DNA of 8,362 nucleotides, from positions 1 through 8,362 of the forward strand of contig JABJQE010000049.1 in the NCBI GenBank assembly GCA_018663565.1, in the 5' to 3' direction. Shown here piece after piece: positions 1 through 6,081 of the stretch. Source of the stretch: Phycisphaerae bacterium (lineage in GTDB: Bacteria; Planctomycetota; Phycisphaerae; Phycisphaerales; SM1A02). The position numbers and the translations under genes are program-made. Each line of letters begins with the position of its first letter. Position 1 is the first letter of the stretch. Under the pieces are notes generated by a model, which saw only the letters and a list, made by a program, of their open reading frames with translations, was not told the DNA's origin and did no database searches.

Positions 1-601
1 CGGGTGGTCAACAGGGTTCAGTGACTTTGACAATGATGGCCTTGACGATCTTTGGGTGGTGAACGGGCACACACTTGAGGATGAGGATGATGCAGCGCGG
101 CTTCGTCCGCAGTTGCTTCAACTCTTTCGGCAAGTGCCCGGCGAGGGGTTCTATGATCTCGGCGCAGCAGCGGGGGAGTCGCTCGCTCGCCCGCTCGTTG
201 GTCGTGGTGGAGCGTCTGCTGATTATGACGGGGACGGGCTTGTTGATCTTGTAGTGATGGAACTCGGTGGGCCGCTGCGGCTCCTCAGGAATGTGTCGGC
301 ATGTGTGGGTGGCCAGATTGTTGTTCGCCTTCGCCAGGATCGCCCCAATACGCGTGCGCTCGGCGCGATGGTTAGGGTTCTAACTGGCGAGTCCACGCAG
401 ATGCGGCAAGTTGGTGGGCAGGCGGCCTATCTCTCTCAGGATATGCTGGACCTGCATTTCGGCATCGCCGATTCGGCGGCGGCGAACATTGAAGTGACCT
501 GGCCCGATGGCGAGGTTTCTGTGTTCAAAGACTTGCCTGCAGGTGCCTGCGTGCAGATTCATCGCCCTCAGCATGGCCAGCCGCAGGCGATCTGGGAGTG
601 A
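1..601 (+). CDS. FG-GAP/VCBS repeat protein with C-terminal ASPIC/UnbV domain (CRTAC1-like), 5'-truncated
   Basis: The reading frame is open from base 2, so only the last 199 codons are present; the GTG at 56 is internal, not a start. Visible residues 8-23 form an FG-GAP/VCBS calcium-binding-type loop (DFDNDGLDDLWVVNGH). A second loop, DYDGDGLVDL, lies near residues 74-83, followed by the GPLRLLRN strand typical of this family. Residues about 105-187 match the ASPIC/UnbV domain: NTRALGAMVRV, then GGQAAYLSQ, LHFGIAD and VTWPDGEV. Family members are usually exported, with several FG-GAP blades upstream of a terminal ASPIC domain, and are abundant in Planctomycetota. The precise role is unknown (surface binding or adhesion is often proposed). 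The gene ends 70 bp before the Rrf2 gene. Nothing suggests a functional link to the lyases downstream. Confidence 0.9.
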   Translation, partial: GWSTGFSDFDNDGLDDLWVVNGHTLEDEDDAARLRPQLLQLFRQVPGEGFYDLGAAAGESLARPLVGRGGASADYDGDGLVDLVVMELGGPLRLLRNVSACVGGQIVVRLRQDRPNTRALGAMVRVLTGESTQMRQVGGQAAYLSQDMLDLHFGIADSAAANIEVTWPDGEVSVFKDLPAGACVQIHRPQHGQPQAIWE

Positions 602-610
602 TTCGGCTGG
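577..610 (+). terminator. Inverted repeat across the stop codon, possible terminator of the FG-GAP gene
   Basis: CCAGCCG (577-583) and CGGCTGG (604-610) form a perfect 7-bp GC-rich stem with a 20-base loop containing the TGA stop at 599-601. A competing pairing exists between CAGGC (584-588) and GCCTG (612-616). There is no T-run after the stem, so it is not a classical intrinsic terminator. It could be a transcript-end stabiliser or chance. Confidence 0.3.
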
Positions 611-614
611 TGCC

Positions 615-627
615 TGTATACTTGACC
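615..627 (+). promoter_or_regulatory. Candidate promoter -10 / operator upstream of the Rrf2 gene
   Basis: TATACT (617-622) is a 5/6 match to a sigma70 -10 box, preceded directly by TG. It runs into TTGACC (622-627). No good -35 is seen 16-19 bp upstream. The block resembles TGATATATTGACC before tpl and TGATATCCTGACC before the malic-enzyme gene, so it may be an operator for the Rrf2 protein (autoregulation is common in this family) instead of, or as well as, a promoter. A 6-bp inverted repeat, CTCCAG (633-638) / CTGGAG (649-654), lies between it and the start codon. Confidence 0.3.
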
Positions 628-671
628 TAGACCTCCAGTTCAGACAACCTGGAGCGTTAGGAACCTCACCC

Positions 672-1133
672 ATGCTTTCCACGACCTCAGAATACGCGCT
701 CCGAATGATGATTCTGCTGACAGAGTCTGAAGGGAATCCCACGACCTGCGCAATGCTTGCGAAGGCTGGGCGGATTCCTCAGCAGTATGCGTCCAAGGTG
801 CTCAATCAGTTGCGTCGAGCTGGCATGGTCAAGGGGCAACGCGGCAGGTATGGCGGCTTTGTCATAGGGTGCGATTCAACGGCCACGACCCTGCTTGATG
901 TGGTCAATGTTATTGACCCACTTGAGCGAATCATGGAGTGCCCGCTTGGCCGCAGCGAGCATTCTGCCCAGCTGTGCCCGCTGCATTCGCAGATTGATTC
1001 TGCCATTGCGAGCCTTGAGTCGTCCCTTGCGGCCTTGACGCTTCGCCAGCTTGTTGAGAATGCTGATGATCTTCCACTATGCCGCGCCGATTCAGGTGTG
1101 GCTACGGTGACGATCGGTGGCCGAGCAGGCTGA
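672..1133 (+). CDS. Rrf2-family winged-helix transcriptional regulator
   Basis: This is a 153-residue protein of typical Rrf2 length. The N-terminus MLSTTSEYALRMMILL is the hallmark opening of the family, which fixes the ATG at 672 over in-frame codons further upstream; AGGA at 659-662 is a plausible RBS. Residues 24-65 carry the winged helix, with recognition region IPQQYASKVLNQLRRAGMV and wing GQRGRYGGF. Residues 74-83 give the LLDVVNVIDP dimer-helix start. In IscR a [2Fe-2S] cluster is held by C92, C98, C104 and H107. Here C90, C102 and H105 keep that spacing, but the middle position is E96 (H97 adjacent). Either a modified cluster with a different ligand or a redox or ligand sensor is possible. 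C26 and C67 are extra cysteines. The gene lies 55 bp upstream of the TnaA-like gene on the same strand and is the likely regulator of the lyases (inference from position). Confidence 0.9.
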   Translation: MLSTTSEYALRMMILLTESEGNPTTCAMLAKAGRIPQQYASKVLNQLRRAGMVKGQRGRYGGFVIGCDSTATTLLDVVNVIDPLERIMECPLGRSEHSAQLCPLHSQIDSAIASLESSLAALTLRQLVENADDLPLCRADSGVATVTIGGRAG

Positions 1134-1153
1134 TCGGCTGAGTGGATATCATG

Positions 1154-1178
1154 CCTCGCTTGGCTCACGCCAAAGAGG
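1154..1178 (+). promoter_or_regulatory. Hairpin masking the RBS of the TnaA-like gene
   Basis: TTGGC (1160-1164) pairs with GCCAA (1169-1173) around a TCAC tetraloop. Below a 2x1 internal loop, CCTC (1154-1157) pairs with GAGG (1175-1178), which is part of the Shine-Dalgarno AGAGGAG (1174-1180). In RNA this would partly hide the ribosome-binding site. No transcription start is known, and the stem is moderate, so function is inferred only. Confidence 0.3.
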
Positions 1179-1188
1179 AGATACCACA

Positions 1189-2607
1189 ATGACCTCAGAG
1201 CAGCCGTTCGAAACCATCATTGAACCATTTCGCATCAAGACCGTCGAGCCACTCCGGCGGACGACCCGTGCGCGGCGTGAAGCGGCGATGCAAGAGGCCG
1301 GCTGGAATCTCTTCTCGGTCAAGGGCGAGGATGTGCTCATTGACCTGTTGACCGATTCTGGCACTGGCGCCTTGTCGGCCAAGCAGTGGGGGATGATGAT
1401 GCAAGGCGACGAAACGTACGCTGGCGCAGATTCGTTCTATCGGTTTGAGGCGGCGATCAAAGACATTACTGGGCTTGATCATGTCATTCCAACGCATCAG
1501 GGACGAGCTGCGGAGCGAATTTTGTTTCGGGCCATGGTGAACCCGGGTGACATCGTGCTCAATAACACGCACTTTGATACGACGCGGGCGAATGTCGAGT
1601 ACCGCGAAGGAATTGCGCGGGATCTTCCGTGCCGAGAGAGCATGGAATCAGATGACTTTCCGTTCAAGGGCAATATAGATCTTGAGCGACTGGATCAAGA
1701 GTTGACCGCGAACCCAGGCCGTGTGCCCTTGGTCATGATTACGGTCACCAACAACTCGGGCGGTGGTCAGCCCGTGAGCCTCGCCAATATTCGCGCTGCG
1801 AGAGAGATTTGCGATCGTCACAACGTGCCGCTGTTCCTTGATGCCTGCCGATTCGCAGAGAACGCGTGGTTTATTCGAATGCGGGAAGAGGGGCAGGGCG
1901 ACCGGTCGCCTATTGAAATTGCAAGGGAGATGTTCTCGCTCGTTGATGGCGCGACGATGAGCGCAAAGAAGGACGGCATGTCCAACATCGGTGGCTTTCT
2001 TGCCTTGAACGATATGGATGTCGTTGTGAAGTGCCGCACAATGCTCATCTTGACCGAGGGGTTTCCAACGTATGGCGGCCTTGCCGGGTACGACCTCGAG
2101 GCCGTTGCCGTCGGGTTGTATGAGGCATTGGAAGAGGATTACCTCCGATACCGCATTCGAAGTATTGCCTACCTTGGCGATCGCTTGATTGCCGCCGGCG
2201 TTCCGATGATCACGCCGCCTGGAGGTCACGCTTTGTATCTCGATGCAGGCGCCATGTTGCCGCATATTCCGTGGAACGAGTACCCGGGCTGGGCGCTTTC
2301 CGTTGCGATCTATCTTGAAGGCGGTATTCGTGCTTGTGAGATCGGCTCAGTGATGTTTGGCCAGCAGCCTGATGGCACTGAACAAGCGGCCCCGCGTGAA
2401 CTCGTGCGTCTTGCCTTCCCACGGCGTGTGTATACGCAGAGTCATGTCGACTATGTAGCCGAAGTATTGTTGCGGGTGTTTGAACGACGCGAAATGCTGC
2501 GTGGGATGTCCATGCTCGACTCGCCACCAGTCCTTCGGCACTTCACTGCTCGGCTCGAGCCGCTTGAGCAGGGCCTATTTGCCGCTTGTCCTGCTGAGCC
2601 CGTGTAG
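1189..2607 (+). CDS. tnaA: Tryptophanase-type PLP-dependent beta-eliminating lyase
   Basis: This 472-residue protein is close in length to E. coli TnaA (471). AGAGGAG sits 8 bases before the ATG at 1189; the earlier in-frame start at 1117 overlaps rrf2 and is unlikely. The N-terminus EPFRIKTVEPLRRTTRARRE closely follows TnaA. Fold-type I landmarks are Y77 (DETYAG), PTHQGR (101-106), N189 before GGGQPVSLAN, D218 and R221 (LDACRFAEN), the PLP lysine K261 in SAKKD, and R412/R413 in FPRRVYTQ. Three positions that separate TnaA from TPL are TnaA-like: D130 (E. coli D137), I385 in CEIGS where TPL has Arg381, and H451 in LRHFTARL (E. coli H463). Expected reaction: L-tryptophan to indole, pyruvate and ammonia, with K+ and PLP, in the cytoplasm. 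It lacks the short insertion that E. coli TnaA has before FFDTT and carries a roughly 15-residue C-terminal tail. Cysteine beta-elimination is a possible alternative activity. Confidence 0.85.
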   Translation: MTSEQPFETIIEPFRIKTVEPLRRTTRARREAAMQEAGWNLFSVKGEDVLIDLLTDSGTGALSAKQWGMMMQGDETYAGADSFYRFEAAIKDITGLDHVIPTHQGRAAERILFRAMVNPGDIVLNNTHFDTTRANVEYREGIARDLPCRESMESDDFPFKGNIDLERLDQELTANPGRVPLVMITVTNNSGGGQPVSLANIRAAREICDRHNVPLFLDACRFAENAWFIRMREEGQGDRSPIEIAREMFSLVDGATMSAKKDGMSNIGGFLALNDMDVVVKCRTMLILTEGFPTYGGLAGYDLEAVAVGLYEALEEDYLRYRIRSIAYLGDRLIAAGVPMITPPGGHALYLDAGAMLPHIPWNEYPGWALSVAIYLEGGIRACEIGSVMFGQQPDGTEQAAPRELVRLAFPRRVYTQSHVDYVAEVLLRVFERREMLRGMSMLDSPPVLRHFTARLEPLEQGLFAACPAEPV

Positions 2608-2662
2608 GAGGCCTTTACTAGGCAAGAAGTCGCGGCTAGACCTGCCGTGAATCAACTAATTA

Positions 2663-2675
2663 TGATATATTGACC
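2663..2675 (+). promoter_or_regulatory. Candidate extended -10 promoter / operator upstream of tpl
   Basis: TGA-TATATT (2663-2671) fits an extended -10 (TGn plus a 5/6 -10 box), and overlapping TATGAT (2661-2666) is another 5/6 match. No convincing -35 is seen. The following TGACC is shared with similar blocks upstream of the rrf2 and malic-enzyme genes. The 115-bp gap between the two lyase genes, the most AT-rich spot around them, suggests that tpl can be transcribed on its own. Confidence 0.35.
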
Positions 2676-2723
2676 AACTTATCTTGTTTTCTCGCCGCAT
2701 CCCGGGGCAAGAGGAGTTGGTCA
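2671..2723 (+). repeat. 9-bp perfect inverted repeat ending at the tpl start codon
   Basis: TGACCAACT (2671-2679) is exactly complementary in inverted sense to AGTTGGTCA (2715-2723). The right arm covers the last bases of the RBS GAGGAG and the A of the ATG. Nested inside, CTTG (2683-2686) can pair with CAAG (2708-2711). As RNA this would be a start-site-masking stem-loop, provided transcription begins upstream of 2671. If the -10 at 2666-2671 is used, the left arm would not be transcribed, and the repeat would have to act as DNA. Confidence 0.45.
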
Positions 2724-4147
2724 TGAAGAAGCGATCGTGGGCAGAGCCATGGAAGATCAAGATGGTGGAGCCGCTCCGCATGACGTCGCGGGCTGAGCGC
2801 GAGCGAGCCCTCGCCGAGGCTGGCTACAACACATTCCTGCTTCGCAGCGAGGACGTTTATATCGATCTGTTGACTGACTCGGGCACGAGTGCGATGAGCG
2901 ACCGGCAATGGTCGGCTCTCATGCTTGGCGACGAGTCCTATGCCGGGTCTCGCAATTACTACGACCTCGAGCAAGCGATGAGCGATGTGTATGGCTTCGC
3001 TGAGTTCATTCCGACACATCAGGGGCGGGGCGCTGAATTCTTGTTGAGTCAGTTGATGATCAAGCCCGGTCAGTTTGTGCCAGGCAATATGTATTTCACA
3101 ACGACGCGGTACCACCAAGAACTCGCCGGTGGCCAGTTTGTCGATGTGATTATTGATGAGGCTCATAACCCAACAAGTACTTTCCCGTTCAAAGGCAACG
3201 TGTGCTTAAAGAAGTTGCAACACTTGATCGATGAGCAGGGCACAGACAAGATTGCCTACCTGTCACTCGAGACCAATGTCAATATGGCTGGCGGGCAACC
3301 TTGCAGTATGGAGAACATCAAGGCGACGTGTGAACTGTGCCACCAACATGACATTCCCGTATTCCTTGATGCCACGCGATGTGTTGAGAACGCGTGGTTC
3401 ATCAAGCAGCGTGAAGCGGGATGGAACGATCGATCGGTTGTCGAAATCGTCCGTGATATATGCAATCTGACCGATGGCTGCACAATGTCTGGCAAGAAGG
3501 ATAGTCTCGTAAACACCGGTGGATTTCTTGCGGTCAATGACATCAAACTCGCAGAGGAAGCCCGCAATCTACTCGTGTGCCACGAAGGTCTCCATACCTA
3601 TGGTGGAATGGCCGGTCGTGACATGGCCGCAATGGCCGTTGGTATGCACGAGTCAATTGAAGAGGACCACATCCGATCTCGTGTCGGGCAAGTGCAGTAC
3701 CTCGGCGAGAAGCTGATGGACGCTGGAATTCCAATCGTGCAGCCGATTGGCGGCCACGGTGTTTATCTTGACGCTGCCGCATTTTTGGACCATCTTCCAC
3801 GCGACGAGTTTCCGGCCCAAACGCTCGCCGCGGCCTTGTACCTTGATTGCGGACTTCGCACAATGGAGCGTGGTGCCGTGTCGGCTGGCCGAGACGCAGA
3901 GGGTCACAACATATTTCCAAAGCTGGAACTTGTTCGTCTGACCATTCCTCGACGCGTGTATACCCAGGCCCATATGGACGTCACGGCCGAGTCGGTGTTG
4001 GCCGTGTGGGAGCACCGCCGCGCGGTGACCGGATTGCGTATGACATACGAGCCGGTGAGACTTCGATTCTTCCAGGCGTTTTTCAGTCCTCTCGTGGGTT
4101 GCACCGTGCTTCCAGTTGATACCTCGCCTGAAGTGGTGGCCAACTGA
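2723..4147 (+). CDS. tpl: Tyrosine phenol-lyase (beta-tyrosinase)
   Basis: This 474-residue protein starts at the ATG at 2723, 6 bases after AAGAGGAG; the in-frame TTG at 2684 has no RBS. Citrobacter TPL has 456 residues, and the difference is mostly a roughly 20-residue C-terminal tail after residue 454. It follows TPL almost motif by motif: YNTFLL, DIDLLTDSGT-type region at 47-55, Y73, PTHQGRGAE, GNMYFTTTRYHQE, N187 before MAGGQP, D216 and R219 (LDATRCVEN), PLP lysine K259 in SGKKD, and R410/R411 in IPRRVYTQ. TPL-specific substrate residues are kept: T126 (T124 in Citrobacter), R383 in MERG (R381) and F449 (F448), so phenol recognition is expected. Reaction: L-tyrosine to phenol, pyruvate and ammonia, reversible. 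It is a paralogue of the upstream gene in tandem. Unusual is a CELCHQH cluster (C203, C206, H207, H209) in a helix where Citrobacter TPL has no cysteines. Confidence 0.92.
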   Translation: MKKRSWAEPWKIKMVEPLRMTSRAERERALAEAGYNTFLLRSEDVYIDLLTDSGTSAMSDRQWSALMLGDESYAGSRNYYDLEQAMSDVYGFAEFIPTHQGRGAEFLLSQLMIKPGQFVPGNMYFTTTRYHQELAGGQFVDVIIDEAHNPTSTFPFKGNVCLKKLQHLIDEQGTDKIAYLSLETNVNMAGGQPCSMENIKATCELCHQHDIPVFLDATRCVENAWFIKQREAGWNDRSVVEIVRDICNLTDGCTMSGKKDSLVNTGGFLAVNDIKLAEEARNLLVCHEGLHTYGGMAGRDMAAMAVGMHESIEEDHIRSRVGQVQYLGEKLMDAGIPIVQPIGGHGVYLDAAAFLDHLPRDEFPAQTLAAALYLDCGLRTMERGAVSAGRDAEGHNIFPKLELVRLTIPRRVYTQAHMDVTAESVLAVWEHRRAVTGLRMTYEPVRLRFFQAFFSPLVGCTVLPVDTSPEVVAN

Positions 4148-4159
4148 GGCACCCCGGGT

Positions 4160-4186
4160 AAACTTCTCCTTCTCATAGAGGAGTTT
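4160..4186 (+). promoter_or_regulatory. Hairpin enclosing the RBS of the M1 peptidase gene
   Basis: AAACTTCTC (4160-4168) pairs over 9 positions (one T-G wobble) with GAGGAGTTT (4178-4186) around a 9-base loop. The right arm contains the Shine-Dalgarno GAGGAG, so in a read-through or leader transcript the RBS would be buried. It lies 12 bases after the tpl stop and has only three T's after it, so it could alternatively be a weak tpl terminator. Confidence 0.4.
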
Positions 4187-4191
4187 GCGTG

Positions 4192-6081
4192 ATGCTTGGC
4201 ACGATCGTCTCTCTTTCGCTTGCTGTTGGTCCAATCGTGACTAGCCAGCAACTTGATGTTGTTTTGAATCCGGCAACCGGAATGGTTGAGGGGGCCACCT
4301 CGATGCAGATCGTTGGCGGTGGCGATTTGGCCTACGAACTGAATCCATCCGCTCGGATTCACCGGGTGGTTGTGAACGGCGCCGAGCGAAATCTCCCGGA
4401 CTCCACTCGCCTTGTTGGATTGCCAGAAGATGCTTCTGTTGCAATGTATTGGTCGGGTATCTTTCGTGATGACATCGAGTCCGGCGAGAAGGTTGGGCAG
4501 ATTCACAATTTCTCAGTCAATGCTCATGTTGGCGAAGAGGGAGTCTTCCTTTCGGATGGAAGTAATTGGTATCCACAGCCGGTTGATCAGGCTGGCATAC
4601 CAATGCTTCGTGACATGTCGATCAACATCACGCCCATAGAAGGATGGACATTGGTCGCTTCGGGGAACCCGAAGTGCAAGGACTCAATCACAGTGCCATG
4701 TTGGTCGTGGTATACGCCGCGGCCAGTGGACGGGGTGGCGGTTGTCGGAAATCGACACGGGGTCACCGGCCGAACTATTGAGACGGAATACGGCCCGGTC
4801 GATGTGACCGTACATCTCCCGGTGGAACATGCGGACAAGTCGCCGTACTACCTCGACGCAGCGGAGGACTATCTCCAACTCTATACACCGCTCGTCGGAG
4901 CGTATCCATACGAACGGTTCGCCATCATTGAGAACTTTTTCTCGTCTGGCTTCGCGTTCCCCGGATTCACCGTGCTTGGACCTCGTGTTGTCGGCATGGC
5001 GCCGCGTTCACTTAAGCCTGGCTATCTTGACCACGAGATGTTGCACGCGTGGTGGGGGAACGGCGTGTATGTCGATCCAAATGATGGCAACTGGTGCGAA
5101 GCACTGACGAGTTACTGCACGAATTATGGTCGTCGAGCACTCGAAGACGGAGCGGATGCTGCCCGAACCTATCGGAGGGGGCTGCTCAATAAAGTATCGC
5201 TTGATCCGAGTCTCGATGATGGTCCACTTGGTGAATTCGGATCTGCCAACCCGAGCGGTGGCGGTCCAGATCGCTTTGTTGGATATGACAAAGGCGCCTT
5301 TGTCTTCATGATGCTCGAGGATGTGCTCAATGAAGGCGAAGTGCCCGAGTCACATGCTGACAGCGCAATTTGGCCAGTTTTGCGTCGACTTGCTCATCGA
5401 TATGCTGGTGAGCGGATTGGGTGGGATGAGATTCAGCAAGCGGCAGAGGGCGCATTTGCGTCTCGTCCCGAAGGCTGGCTTGATCCGTTCTTCGAGGCGT
5501 GGGTACGGAACCATTACGCTCCAATGACTTCCACTGATATGACAACGACCGCAGTGCAGAAGCTCGAAGTGGTCCGTGATGTGAATGGTAAGTGGATCAA
5601 TGTGGACCCGGCGTGTCGTCACTATCGTCTACTTCCACACAATCAAACGAGCCCAACCATCGCTGGAACCCTCGGATCTGGCACGACCATTCAAGTCGAT
5701 GAGGGTATGCCCGCAGCTGAAGATGTAACAGCATGGATGGCGGATGTTGAATCTGGTCCAAGCGTCTTGCTCGTCGGTGCTCAATCGATTGCAAGTCATA
5801 GAGAACGGATCGCTCGTGCAGGTGACACAATTATTGTTGATGACGGATCATTTACGGTTTCCGGGCAGCGTTGGGATGGAGAAGGACAATCTGTTCTCCA
5901 CACAATGCACGATCCAGACTTCCCTGGCAGGTATATCACTGTGTTTCACTCAAATGGTGATGTCGGTTGGGATAGACTGCGGTTCATGTGGTATTACGGC
6001 AAGGACACAACCGTCGTGTGGGATGGTGATGAGACGGTACTTCGCCGAGCACATGAACCGGATGCACGGTTGTATAAATGA
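4192..6081 (+). CDS. M1-family (gluzincin) zinc metallopeptidase, probably exported
   Basis: The ATG at 4192 gives 629 residues, with AGAGGAG 8 bases upstream; GTG at 4189 is only 5 bases away and less likely. The zinc site is HEMLH (H281, E282, H285) with third ligand E303 in GNWCEALTSY. The spacing HExxH-x17-E is one shorter than the classical M1 x18, and GNWCE belongs to a bacterial M1-like subgroup. E247-N248 in IIENFFSSGF replaces the GxMEN exopeptidase motif, and Y365 in GYDKGAF is the likely transition-state tyrosine. Residues about 20-210 form the N-terminal beta domain, including SNWYP at 124-128. The C-terminal ~180 residues are beta-rich and have no domain I recognise. The first 18 residues are hydrophobic (MLGTIVSLSLAVGPIVTS) but lack a positive N-region, so secretion is plausible rather than certain. 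Likely role: removal of N-terminal residues from peptides. Its stop overlaps the start of the HD-GYP gene. Confidence 0.82.
   Translation: MLGTIVSLSLAVGPIVTSQQLDVVLNPATGMVEGATSMQIVGGGDLAYELNPSARIHRVVVNGAERNLPDSTRLVGLPEDASVAMYWSGIFRDDIESGEKVGQIHNFSVNAHVGEEGVFLSDGSNWYPQPVDQAGIPMLRDMSINITPIEGWTLVASGNPKCKDSITVPCWSWYTPRPVDGVAVVGNRHGVTGRTIETEYGPVDVTVHLPVEHADKSPYYLDAAEDYLQLYTPLVGAYPYERFAIIENFFSSGFAFPGFTVLGPRVVGMAPRSLKPGYLDHEMLHAWWGNGVYVDPNDGNWCEALTSYCTNYGRRALEDGADAARTYRRGLLNKVSLDPSLDDGPLGEFGSANPSGGGPDRFVGYDKGAFVFMMLEDVLNEGEVPESHADSAIWPVLRRLAHRYAGERIGWDEIQQAAEGAFASRPEGWLDPFFEAWVRNHYAPMTSTDMTTTAVQKLEVVRDVNGKWINVDPACRHYRLLPHNQTSPTIAGTLGSGTTIQVDEGMPAAEDVTAWMADVESGPSVLLVGAQSIASHRERIARAGDTIIVDDGSFTVSGQRWDGEGQSVLHTMHDPDFPGRYITVFHSNGDVGWDRLRFMWYYGKDTTVVWDGDETVLRRAHEPDARLYK

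Noticed and set aside
507..671. Upstream in-frame extension of the Rrf2 reading frame
   Set aside because: Rrf2 proteins begin at MLSTTSEYALR-like sequence; the extension overlaps the preceding gene and does not resemble the family.
1648..2265. Long open frame on the minus strand (205 codons) opposite the TnaA-like gene
   Set aside because: It lies wholly within a clearly conserved coding sequence, encodes no recognisable domain and has no credible RBS; it is a by-product of codon bias.
2611..2647. Short stems GCCT/AGGC (2611-2623) and CGGC/GCCG (2633-2647) as a terminator after the TnaA-like gene
   Set aside because: Only four pairs each and no T-run follows; too weak to call.
2647..2673. 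Eight-codon GTG-start mini-ORF (MNQLIMIY) before tpl, considered as a TnaC-like leader peptide
   Set aside because: It has no RBS, overlaps the likely -10 region and ends in a single Tyr; there is no Trp and no TnaC-like sequence.
3653..4506. Two overlapping minus-strand open frames (3653-4234 and 3904-4506) spanning the tpl/peptidase junction
   Set aside because: The translations look low-complexity and basic, match no family I know, and are shadowed by two convincing + strand genes.
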